From: an uncultured Lachnospiraceae bacterium
GTDB lineage: Bacteria > Bacillota > Clostridia > Lachnospirales > Lachnospiraceae
Assembly (NCBI GenBank): GCA_910578715.1
Contig: CAJTRL010000019.1
Location: 1-57,671, forward strand
Length of the DNA stretch: 57,671 nt
Direction: 5' to 3'
Both the position numbers and the translations under genes were made by a program. The notes beneath the pieces were generated by a model that was given only the letters and a program-made list of their open reading frames with translations, had not been told where the DNA came from and made no database searches. This document shows positions 50,799-57,671 of the stretch, piece after piece (positions within the stretch are counted from its first letter, which is position 1; every line of letters starts with the position of its first letter).

Positions 50799-52487
50799 TT
50801 AATCTCTTAATTTAAACTGATTAATCAGCGCTTCCAGCGTAGAAGCCTGTGCGGATAATTCTTCGCTGGTTGCAGAAGTCTGCTGTGCGGCGGCCGAGTT
50901 GTTCTGAATTACTTCGGCAATTTGCTCTACGCCTGTTTCCAGCTGCTTCATGGAATCTGCCTGTGTTTCGGAAAGGTCGCTGATTTCTTTTGTAGACTGC
51001 GCCAGCATCTTAATTCCGTTGATTACGACTTCAATCGCGGAAGTGGTTTTTTCTGTAATTTCATTTCCGATTTCAATCTCATGAATGGAATTTTCAATCA
51101 GCTTTCTTGTATTGACGGCAGCTGTTGCGCTGTCCGCGGCCAGTTTTCCAATCTGGTCGGCAACGACCGCAAATCCTTTTCCGGCTTCCCCGGCTCTCGC
51201 GGCTTCGATGGAAGCGTTCAGCGAAAGCAGATTTGTCTGCGATGCGATATCCTCTATTTCGGCGATGATATTGGCAATTTGCTTGGAAGTATCATTAATG
51301 CGCTGCATCGCCGCTGTCAGTTCTTTAATATCATCGTTGCTCTTTCCGGCTTCTATCTCGAAATCCATCGCATCCTGATGGGATTTACTTGCTTTATCAG
51401 AGGCATTGACAACAGCGTCCGTAATATTCTGGATAGTGGCAGTTAATTCCTCCACGGAAGCGGCCTGGTCAGTTGCGCCTTCGGCCAGTGTCTGGGCGCT
51501 TTCCGCCATCTGGGTTGCTCCGAGAGAAACGGATTCTGCGGATTCATGAATTTGTTTGAGTGTATCGCTCAACGATACGATAATTGTCTGGAGCGCATCT
51601 CTCAGTGCGACAAAATCGCCCCGAAAGTCTGCTTTGGGTGCAATGGCGAAATTACCGCCAGCCACTTCTCCAAGTCCCCGTTTTAAGTCTTCGATATACG
51701 ACCGGATAGTGCTGGCCGCATCATTAAATGATTCCGCCATATCTCCGATTTCATCGGGATACATTTTCTCAACAGAGATGTTCAGGTCGCCGCTGGCGAG
51801 CTGCAAAGAAGCCTCATGTACTTTGGAAATCGGCTCGGAAAGCAGCCTGGCTACAATTTTGGCAAATTTTGTGGAGATGAGGACAGCCACAATAATAACC
51901 AGAACCATAACGACGATGATAATGAGGGTCTGAATCTGTAAACGCGTCGATACGGAGTTGCCTTCCTTTACATTCAGGTCTATTAAACCTTCCACGGCGT
52001 CGGTCAGCTTCTTTAATGCCGGTTTTCCCTGCGTCAGCAGTAATTCTGTCGCTTCGTCATCCTGATTGGAGACCGCAAGTTCCTCAACGGTTGCGAAGAT
52101 GGAGCGGTATTCCGGCAGCGTTTCCGCAATGATATTGATATATTCCATTTCTGCGGCCGTTTTACAATGGGTTACCATTACCTGAACCGCTTCGTTCGTA
52201 GTGAGCTGAATCTGGTCCAGCTCGGCCATCGCTTCTTTTAATTCTGCTTCATCATGCAGTAAAATCATTTCCCGGATAATAGCGGGCTCTTTGTTCAGAT
52301 ATGTACTGAAAATACCGATTTCGCCCTGGGAAAACCCGTTATTAACCAGCGCGTTACTGTACTGGATATTGTTGACCACTAGAAAAATCAATCCAAGAAT
52401 GCCGGAAATACTTGCAACGCAGACCACCAGCGTAAGGCAGAATCTCAGTTTTTCCGTAACTTTCATTTGTTTTATTTTTTCAACCAT
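50799..52487 (-). CDS. methyl-accepting chemotaxis protein
   Basis: The 562-residue receptor has a transmembrane helix near residues 15-38, an external four-helix-bundle sensor (about 40-185), a second helix (about 190-212), HAMP (about 212-265) and a long signalling coiled coil. The conserved hairpin tip is IEDIASQTNLLSLNASIEAARAGEAGKGFAVVADQI, which docks CheA and CheW. ATG 52487 has AGGAAG upstream; an in-frame TTG at 52511 is less likely. It implies a motile or twitching organism. TTGACA on the minus strand at 52587-52582 is a possible -35 box. Confidence 0.93.
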   Translation of the reverse strand: MVEKIKQMKVTEKLRFCLTLVVCVASISGILGLIFLVVNNIQYSNALVNNGFSQGEIGIFSTYLNKEPAIIREMILLHDEAELKEAMAELDQIQLTTNEAVQVMVTHCKTAAEMEYINIIAETLPEYRSIFATVEELAVSNQDDEATELLLTQGKPALKKLTDAVEGLIDLNVKEGNSVSTRLQIQTLIIIVVMVLVIIVAVLISTKFAKIVARLLSEPISKVHEASLQLASGDLNISVEKMYPDEIGDMAESFNDAASTIRSYIEDLKRGLGEVAGGNFAIAPKADFRGDFVALRDALQTIIVSLSDTLKQIHESAESVSLGATQMAESAQTLAEGATDQAASVEELTATIQNITDAVVNASDKASKSHQDAMDFEIEAGKSNDDIKELTAAMQRINDTSKQIANIIAEIEDIASQTNLLSLNASIEAARAGEAGKGFAVVADQIGKLAADSATAAVNTRKLIENSIHEIEIGNEITEKTTSAIEVVINGIKMLAQSTKEISDLSETQADSMKQLETGVEQIAEVIQNNSAAAQQTSATSEELSAQASTLEALINQFKLRD

Positions 52488-52953
52488 ATAACTTCCTGTT
52501 CTCTTGCCCAAAAAGCAAAGAGTTCCTTTCTTTTTTTATATATATTATTGGGGGAGTAGCTTAAATACAACATTATTCGGATGTCAAGGTTCAGGTTCTA
52601 ATTGTCATTAGAGATAAACAATGATTAGAATAATTAAATTATAGCACTTTTGGATGAAAAAGCAACTATCGCAGTCTGACTGATGAAAAAATTGTGCATA
52701 ATACACAAATACTTTTTTACTTATCACATGAAATCTTAAGATGGCGGAAATATTATCAGGAGGCGGTATATTTCCATGCTGTCGATACATGAACGTTGTT
52801 ATACAGAATGATAAACAACAAATTGTTGTTTGATGAAACATGGTGAAAAGTAATAAAATGAGAATAACTACAATACTATGTTGTAAATGGGAAATTGCGA
52901 TTATGAATGTTGTAGAATATAAAAGACAGTGTTAATAGCAAAGGATGAAAGCG
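52488..52953 (+). other. long intergenic region between chemoreceptor and LytTR genes
   Basis: This AT-rich region of 466 bases holds a perfect palindrome, AAACAACAA-A-TTGTTGTTT (52813-52831), a direct repeat ATGTTGTA (52878-52885 and 52907-52914), and the promoter TTGCGA (52895-52900), 17 bases, TATAAA (52918-52923) for the LytTR gene. The second ATGTTGTA sits in the promoter spacer. An 11-codon ORF at 52776 has a distant AGGAGG and is not supported as a gene. No stable RNA is evident. Confidence 0.5.
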
Positions 52954-53688
52954 ATGGAATATACGGGCGATGAATTATTCTGGATAGCAATATGCGATGA
53001 CGAAAGAGAAAGTCTGATAGAGATACGGGATATGCTCCTTGAGTGTGAAGCGGAGTCGGGAGAATTTAAAATATCTATATTTCCGTCGGGAAACGCTTTG
53101 CTGAAAGCGAATGTGGGCAGATATGATTTGCTCATACTTGACATGGTTTTTCCGGGAGAAAACGGACGAGATATAGCACATGAATACCGCAGTAAAAATA
53201 AAGACGGTATGTTTGTATTCTGCACGGGAAAAACGTCTCCGATTCCGGACGATTTCCGTCTGGGGCCGTATCGCTATCTGAGAAAAGACTATCCGCGGAA
53301 ACTGCGGAGGGATTTATCGGAAACAGTAGAAGAAATGTACAGGCGGAGGATTAAGTCCTGCCTGAAAGTGACGGAAGGCAAAACGGATATCCAGCTCAAT
53401 ATAGAAGATATCATGTATCTTGAGATTGCAAAGAGCGGAAGTTATATTTATTATTTCAAAAATTCCGGGGAACTGTGCACGGTCAGGGTAAAAGAAAAAC
53501 TCAGGGATTTATATCCGCGTCTTTTTGCTTATGGCTTTGAGTTCGCGCATAACAGTTATCTTGTCAACTGCCATTATCTGCATAAATGGAACAGCAGTGA
53601 ACTGGAATTTATGAATGGAAAAAGGCTGAGCGTCAGCAGAGCAAAAGAGAAAAAATTTGCAGAAGCCTGTATGAAGTATATTACATAA
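52954..53688 (+). CDS. LytTR family response regulator (first)
   Basis: The 244-residue regulator has a receiver domain with DDE (residues 15-17) and phospho-acceptor Asp63 (LLILDMVFPG), and a C-terminal LytTR DNA-binding domain (about 138-244; EDIMYLEIAKSGSYIYYF, RLFAYGFEFAHNSYLVN, LSVSRAKEKKF). It is AgrA-like. AAAGGA suits ATG 52954; an ATG at 52945 would be too close to it. No kinase is adjacent; the nearest is the AgrC-like gene at 55407, which also has its own LytTR partner. Confidence 0.9.
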   Translation: MEYTGDELFWIAICDDERESLIEIRDMLLECEAESGEFKISIFPSGNALLKANVGRYDLLILDMVFPGENGRDIAHEYRSKNKDGMFVFCTGKTSPIPDDFRLGPYRYLRKDYPRKLRRDLSETVEEMYRRRIKSCLKVTEGKTDIQLNIEDIMYLEIAKSGSYIYYFKNSGELCTVRVKEKLRDLYPRLFAYGFEFAHNSYLVNCHYLHKWNSSELEFMNGKRLSVSRAKEKKFAEACMKYIT

Positions 53689-53712
53689 GCCGTCGGATTG
53701 TGCGACGATAGG

Positions 53713-53813
53713 GAATATTGTCTGGGATAGTGGGCTGTGTGGCGAAATAGAATATTGTCTGAGACAGCGGACTATGTACCGATATGAAATACTATAAGGA
53801 ATAGCAGACTGGG
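53713..53813 (+). repeat. 37-bp tandem repeat between LytTR and glycosyltransferase genes
   Basis: GAATATTGTCTG begins units at 53713 and 53750, exactly 37 bases apart, and about three quarters of the unit is conserved. A more degenerate third unit starts near 53786 (GAAATACTATAAGGAATAGC). It may be decayed duplicated sequence or a set of regulator sites upstream of the glycosyltransferase. Confidence 0.55.
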
Positions 53814-53882
53814 AATTGTAAGTTGGGAATAAATAAGGTAGAATTATGTTCTGAAAAGTACAAAAAGAATGAGAGGTCCGTG

Positions 53883-54617
53883 ATGTACAAAGTTTCCTTA
53901 TTGCTTACAACTTATAATTCTATGCAAAATCTTCCGATTACGTTAGAAAGCATACAGGAGCAGACATACGCTCCTATCGAAGTCATTATTGTGGATGGAG
54001 GCTCTACGGATGGCACAGTTGCACTCATCCGGCAATTTGCTGACAATAGCGGACTGGAAGTGAAGTGGATATCCGAGCCGGACGACGGGCTGTATGATGC
54101 TATGAATAAGGCATACCGGATGAGCACAGGGGATATTATCGCCGTTTGTAATGACCGTCTGAGCGAAAAAGAATCCATTGCGGTTTTTGTGGAGGCAATC
54201 CAGAAAGCCGGTGAGGATTGTATCGGCGCGCACTCGGATTTGATTTATGTGGAAGGAGATAAGCAGATTCGCGGCTGGCATATGGGAGAGGGCGATATCC
54301 GCCAGGGATGGATGCCGGGGCATCCTGCTTTGTATTTAAAACGGGAAGTGTATGAAAAGTATGGTCTGTATGATACTGCCTATCGCTGTGCGGCAGACTA
54401 TGAATTTATGGTACGATTCTTAAAAGACAGGACGAACAGGCTCGCATATGTGCCGAGAGTGCTGATAACGATGTTTTACGGCGGAACGAGCAATGCGGGA
54501 CTTAGGAACTATCTTGTTTCTTTTAAGGAAGGCTATATGGCATTGTATAAAAATGGTGTAAAGCACCCGCTTTTGATTACATTAAAAAGAACATGGAGGG
54601 TTTTGCGCCAGTTTTAA
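53883..54617 (+). CDS. GT2 family glycosyltransferase
   Basis: The 244-residue GT-A fold protein shows VSLLLTTYNSMQNLPITLES, the nucleotide-sugar motif EVIIVDGGSTDGTVALI, SEPDDGLYDAMNKAY and the late GHPALYLKREVYEKYGLYD-x-x-Y-x-x-AADYEF acceptor region. This is the WcaA/PssE type that adds a sugar to a polysaccharide or glycan. No membrane helix. ATG 53883 has AGAGG upstream; a longer in-frame start at 53823 is less likely. It is enclosed by two LytTR genes, which hints that surface glycan synthesis is under their control. Confidence 0.88.
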   Translation: MYKVSLLLTTYNSMQNLPITLESIQEQTYAPIEVIIVDGGSTDGTVALIRQFADNSGLEVKWISEPDDGLYDAMNKAYRMSTGDIIAVCNDRLSEKESIAVFVEAIQKAGEDCIGAHSDLIYVEGDKQIRGWHMGEGDIRQGWMPGHPALYLKREVYEKYGLYDTAYRCAADYEFMVRFLKDRTNRLAYVPRVLITMFYGGTSNAGLRNYLVSFKEGYMALYKNGVKHPLLITLKRTWRVLRQF

Positions 54618-54646
54618 CAGAGTAATGAATTACGAAAGAGAAACAA

Positions 54647-55369
54647 ATGATGAAAACAGTTCTGATTGTAGAAGATAATGTCAGAAGCAAGGAAATGCTT
54701 GTCAAAATTATAGAAGACCTTAGAACTGACGTAGAAATCAAGACCGCTTCCAGTCAGGAGGAAGCCGCTATTCTGGCGATGAAATACAATATCGACTTAT
54801 TCATGTTGGATATTATTCTGAACGCTTCTAATCCCGGTGATGTGTCAGGGATGAAATTCGCAGAACACATTCGTACTTTTCAGAAATATAAATATACGCC
54901 GATTATTTTCATTACGGCGTTAGAAGACCCGGAACTGCACGCGTACAGCGATTTGCATTGCTATTACTATGTGGAAAAGCCCTACGATGTGGCTAAGGTT
55001 TCTGCGGTTATTTCGGAAGCGCTGGAATTTCCGGCTGCCCATAATGAACCGCAGAATGTATTCTTCCGAAAAGACGGCATTCTGTACAAAAAGGAAATCT
55101 CAGAGATTATCTATATCGAAAACAGCAGAGCCGGGCAGACTGTTTACTGTACAAACGGCAATCTGAAACTGCCATATAAACCCAATAAAAAGATTCTGGA
55201 AGAACTGGCTTCCGACAAATTCATACAATGCAGTCGTTATCATATCGTAAATTGCGATTACATCGACAAAATTGATACCGTCAACCGCTATATCCAGCTC
55301 AGGGGACTGAAAGCCCCGATTGAGATTGGAAATTCGTATAAGAAGCGGTTTCTGAGGGATATCGTCTGA
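54647..55369 (+). CDS. LytTR family response regulator (second)
   Basis: The 240-residue protein has a receiver domain with EDN (residues 9-11) and Asp55 (LFMLDIIL), Thr and Lys (YYYVEKPYD), then a LytTR domain (about 135-240; EIIYIENSRAGQTVYC, FIQCSRYHIVNCDYI, IEIGNSYKKRFLRD). It is AgrA-like. ATG codons at 54647 and 54650 are both possible behind GAAAGAGAAA. It lies 38 bases before the GHKL kinase gene and is almost certainly its partner. Confidence 0.9.
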   Translation: MMKTVLIVEDNVRSKEMLVKIIEDLRTDVEIKTASSQEEAAILAMKYNIDLFMLDIILNASNPGDVSGMKFAEHIRTFQKYKYTPIIFITALEDPELHAYSDLHCYYYVEKPYDVAKVSAVISEALEFPAAHNEPQNVFFRKDGILYKKEISEIIYIENSRAGQTVYCTNGNLKLPYKPNKKILEELASDKFIQCSRYHIVNCDYIDKIDTVNRYIQLRGLKAPIEIGNSYKKRFLRDIV

Positions 55370-55406
55370 TGCGGATGTCTGTGATTTAAGGAATGGGGGA
55401 GACTGT

Positions 55407-56699
55407 ATGGAGGGTAGCGGGCTGGTTAGTAATTTGAAGAATTTGATAGAGTTGTTTACATTTTTGTATTGTTTGGCAAAATTATACGGTAAAAATTTGA
55501 AAATAGGTATTCATGCCGTGGTACTTATTATTTTTAATCTGTTCATAGTAACAGCTATCAATGATTTTGGATTCCCATCCTATTTTCACTCATTGGGTTA
55601 TATAACTATGTTTGTGTATGGGTTATTATATTATGGAGAAAATATTAAACTAACGTTAGTGAATTGCTTTATATCGGTATTAATAGTTGCATTTATACCA
55701 TTATTTATATATCTATCTTTAAATTATATATTTTCTCCCCAATATGAATACATTAATTTATATGGTCTGCTGGCTGATATAGGAGGCTTTTGCTTAATTG
55801 TCATATGTCAGAATAAACTGAAATTGAAAAAGATATCTGATTTCTTTATAAAGAGAAATAAATTGATTTTAGTGGTTATTCTGTTTATTTTTTGTGGTTT
55901 TAGTATCAATTTTTATCAGATAATGGATAAACGAATTATATTGAGTGAGACATCCTTTCAAATGGTGTATTTTGCTCTTGTACTTTTATTTGTTATATAC
56001 GAATGGCAAAAATCCAGGATGGATGCAGAGAAAAAGAAAACTCAGTTAGAGATGAACAAACTGTATTATGAAGCCTACGACCAATTAATTATGCTGGTGA
56101 GAGAAAGACAGCATGATATGAAAAATCATATTAATGCGATACTGAGTTTATCCTATACGGCGGAAAATCATGAAGAACTGATTGCCATGCAAAAGGAATA
56201 CTGCGATTATGTTATCAAACAGAATGAAAAGACAAAGCTGGTGTTATCGTCGGGAAATCCCCTGATAGCCGGTTTCCTGTACAGCAAAATCAAGGAAGCG
56301 GAAAACTGCCATATTATGATGGATTATAAAATAGGATTTCAGAAAAAGGAGACGGTAATTCCGGAATATGAGCTGGTGGAGATGTCAGGCATTCTACTGG
56401 ACAACGCCATTGAAGCGTTAAACGGCATGGAGGAAGGCTTTATCAGAAAGATATTCTTTTCCCTGAATGAAACGGCCGATAATATGAAACTGCTGGTGGC
56501 GAATACCAGTCCACAGTATGAAGAAGATTTGACGGCGTATTTCTTTGAGACAGGATATAGCAGTAAAGGACAAAACAGAGGCATTGGGCTGTCGAAACTG
56601 AAGCGCCTGGTACAAAATAGAAAAGGGAACATTATGGTGTATAACGAATTGCGGGATGATTTGAATTATCTGACATTCGAGATAGAACTGCCAGAGTAA
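55407..56699 (+). CDS. AgrC-like GHKL sensor histidine kinase
   Basis: The 430-residue kinase has six or seven N-terminal membrane helices (about residues 10-198), as AgrC does for binding a cyclic peptide. A coiled linker follows, then the H box RERQHDMKNHINAI (His236), the N box GILLDNAIEAL (Asn333) and the G box QNRGIGLSKLKRL. It autophosphorylates and passes the phosphate to the LytTR protein upstream. The N-terminal part is clearly AT-richer than the kinase domain. The candidate signal peptide gene lies at 57544-57669. Confidence 0.9.
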   Translation: MEGSGLVSNLKNLIELFTFLYCLAKLYGKNLKIGIHAVVLIIFNLFIVTAINDFGFPSYFHSLGYITMFVYGLLYYGENIKLTLVNCFISVLIVAFIPLFIYLSLNYIFSPQYEYINLYGLLADIGGFCLIVICQNKLKLKKISDFFIKRNKLILVVILFIFCGFSINFYQIMDKRIILSETSFQMVYFALVLLFVIYEWQKSRMDAEKKKTQLEMNKLYYEAYDQLIMLVRERQHDMKNHINAILSLSYTAENHEELIAMQKEYCDYVIKQNEKTKLVLSSGNPLIAGFLYSKIKEAENCHIMMDYKIGFQKKETVIPEYELVEMSGILLDNAIEALNGMEEGFIRKIFFSLNETADNMKLLVANTSPQYEEDLTAYFFETGYSSKGQNRGIGLSKLKRLVQNRKGNIMVYNELRDDLNYLTFEIELPE

Positions 56700-56710
56700 A
56701 CAGGCGTAAA

Positions 56711-56774
56711 TATCCCATATGTATTGAAAGATATTTGAAACTATATTGTAGACATAATTAAAAAATATGGGATA
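56711..56774 (+). promoter_or_regulatory. inverted repeat upstream of the DUF5674 pair
   Basis: TATCCCATAT (56711-56720) and ATATGGGATA (56765-56774) are perfect 10-base inverted arms 44 bases apart, ending 31 bases before the DUF5674 start. TTGAAA (about 56734-56739) and a TATAATT-like region lie between them. An operator pair for autoregulation, as in toxin-antitoxin operons, is possible. Confidence 0.45.
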
Positions 56775-56805
56775 ATGATTATAAAAGATGAGGGAGATTA
56801 AGAAA

Positions 56806-57162
56806 ATGGTGATTTTAGATAGAAAATATACGATTAAAGAACTTTATGAAATAAATACTTTTTCCAACGGATTTGTGAAAGGTGTTGTGGATTTGGATAA
56901 AGAACTGGTAGCGCTGGATGCGGACATGCACTATGAACTGGCAGATTATCTGAAAGAACAGCGGGGAGCGAAGGAAGCCGATATGTGGGGATTCAATTTA
57001 TGGTTGGAAAACCAGTCGATGGATGAAATTTTGGAATATGATTCTTTTATTAATATCCATAATAACCAGCTTCACGGCTTTCCCCGTGGCGGAATGGGTA
57101 TATTGGATTCGGATATTATGGCAAAAGCAACGGAGGTGATTTGCAAATGGATTCAGTTTTGA
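56806..57162 (+). CDS. DUF5674 family protein
   Basis: The 118-residue protein has the DUF5674 pattern: TIKELYEINTFSNGFVKGVVDLDKELVALDADMHYELAD, then EADMWGFNLWLE and EYDSFINIHNNQLHGFPRGGMGILD. The role of the family is unknown. Start 56806 (MVILDRKY) has AGGGAG upstream; an in-frame ATG at 56788 is also possible. The 3' end overlaps the next gene by 16 bases, so the two are translated as a pair. Confidence 0.75.
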   Translation: MVILDRKYTIKELYEINTFSNGFVKGVVDLDKELVALDADMHYELADYLKEQRGAKEADMWGFNLWLENQSMDEILEYDSFINIHNNQLHGFPRGGMGILDSDIMAKATEVICKWIQF

Positions 57163-57446
57163 ACGAAGGATGGTTTCAATTGTCTCTTGTGCAGCAGATG
57201 GTGAATATTGGAAACGAAGTAAAGCGGGCGTTGAAATTTTCTTCGGACCCAAATAAAAAAAATATGTTTTTCGAAAGGGCAATACAGTATACGCAGCTTA
57301 CAATGGAGGACCCAAAGAATGCGCATGTATTGTCTGAATTGCTAATCAGTAAAGAGGTATTGGAAGACTATTGTGGAGAACATAAGATTGCCTGTACCGG
57401 GGAACAGATTAACGGATATTATCGAGCGTTTCAATATCTTTTGTAG
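57147..57446 (+). CDS. helical partner of the DUF5674 protein
   Basis: The 99-residue alpha-helical protein begins MDSVLNEGWFQLSLVQQMVN, then IGNEVKRALKF, a run FFERAIQYTQLTMEDPKNAHVL and a C-terminal GYYRAFQYLL. ATG 57147 has GGAGGTGA 7 bases upstream. This type of protein commonly follows a DUF5674 gene in my memory of bacterial genomes, which gives the pair a toxin-antitoxin-like look, but I see no catalytic motif in either. A terminator follows. Confidence 0.65.
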   Translation: MDSVLNEGWFQLSLVQQMVNIGNEVKRALKFSSDPNKKNMFFERAIQYTQLTMEDPKNAHVLSELLISKEVLEDYCGEHKIACTGEQINGYYRAFQYLL

Positions 57447-57500
57447 CCGTCTTGTGCGGTAATAATCTGACGGCAGAAAATCAATCTGACGGATTCGGAT

Positions 57501-57538
57501 AAAAAGGTGGAAATTCGGTACAGAACTTCCACCTTTTT
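57501..57538. terminator. bidirectional terminator between the DUF5674 pair and agrD
   Basis: AAAAAGGTGGAA (57501-57512) pairs with TTCCACCTTTTT (57527-57538). T-runs exist on both strands, so it can end the plus-strand pair and the minus-strand agrD transcript, whose stop is 6 bases away. Confidence 0.85.
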
Positions 57539-57543
57539 GACGG

Positions 57544-57669
57544 TTATTCCACCGGAAATTCCGGTTCTCCCAAAAAGAATACACTATGTGCGCCAAAATA
57601 AATAAAAGTTGAATAAGCAATACACGCACTACAAATCGCAAACACATTCTTTCTAAGCCAGTTTTTCAT
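57544..57669 (-). CDS. agrD: AgrD-like cyclic peptide pheromone precursor
   Basis: This 41-residue ORF starts MKNWLRKNVFAICSACIAYS, an amphipathic basic-hydrophobic leader, and ends GAHSVFFLGEPEFPVE. In the AgrD family AgrB cuts after the fifth ring residue and closes a (thio)lactone. Here Ser29-VFF-Leu33 would form a five-residue ring with a Ser lactone (as in Enterococcus GBAP), followed by the acidic proline tail GEPEFPVE typical of AgrD. The ATG sits in an ATGA context at the window edge, as expected if agrB overlaps it upstream. The AgrC-like kinase and LytTR regulator are 1-3 kb away. Confidence 0.75.
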   Translation of the reverse strand: MKNWLRKNVFAICSACIAYSTFIYFGAHSVFFLGEPEFPVE

Positions 57670-57671
57670 GA

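Noticed and set aside
52776..52811. Eleven-codon ORF MLSIHERCYTE as a second pheromone
   Set aside because: The AGGAGG is about 12 bases away, there is no leader or ring-like segment, and it has no processing partner.
1..57671. tRNA, rRNA and known riboswitches
   Set aside because: No cloverleaf with TTCGA-type arms, no rRNA core sequence and no recognisable riboswitch core was seen by eye; a covariance search would be needed to exclude weak cases.

Overview
The window looks like chromosome from a gut Lachnospiraceae (Clostridia, Bacillota). The reasons are a moderate GC content, strong AGGAGG ribosome sites, many translationally coupled ATGA junctions, GHKL/LytTR regulators, a Ser-type AgrD peptide, a bile salt hydrolase and a YolD/Y-family polymerase pair. 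No rRNA, tRNA or CRISPR array was seen.

Layout. 1-1380: mobile-element debris, a small membrane protein, a DUF3795-like protein and a decayed gene. 1377-6944 (minus): a GNAT, then a two-component system feeding an ABC exporter whose ATPase is coupled to a 50-residue membrane protein; four 11-bp-phased GTG repeats lie just upstream of the exporter. 7215-10570: DUF3737 protein, two short helical proteins, a LysR regulator and a bile salt hydrolase. 10715-14480: AraC regulator and a complete polar amino acid ABC importer. 14577-17357: a translesion polymerase with a YolD-like protein, and a coiled-coil gene behind a hairpin-rich leader. 17403-23124 (minus): a 1716-residue DUF4132 protein and its partner.

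23318-31921 is a defence island in one orientation: small HTH protein with a repeat-flanked promoter, two cytosine-5 methyltransferases, a tandem-AAA McrB-like protein, McrC, Vsr, MutT and Fic. The methyltransferases mark the host site, the McrBC-like pair should cut unmodified DNA, and Vsr would repair the T:G mismatches that methylation creates. The relatives I know of are LlaJI and BsuMI; the fusion of two McrB modules and the Vsr-MutT tail are the unusual parts.

32024-46000: beta-lactamase-like hydrolase, YjbR protein, gene remnants, a MefA-like efflux pump behind a leader peptide and attenuator-like stems, a candidate PD-(D/E)XK protein, carboxylesterase, acetyltransferase, CE2-like esterase, XRE/GyrI regulator, C39-like protease, ABC-2 exporter and MATE pump. 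45974-50724: an XRE regulator and three different DNA glycosylases (AlkZ-like, deoxyinosine/uracil type, Tag).

Two of those glycosylase genes, and the efflux gene, sit directly downstream of a remarkable structured repeat: an extended -10 box (TGATATAAT) followed by hairpins with GAA loops and a three-way junction. The stems differ in sequence between copies but keep pairing. 50799-57669: a chemoreceptor, then two LytTR regulators, a GT2 glycosyltransferase and an AgrC-like kinase, a DUF5674 pair, and at the very edge on the minus strand an unlisted 41-residue AgrD-like peptide with a predicted Ser lactone ring. The processing gene agrB is expected just outside the window.
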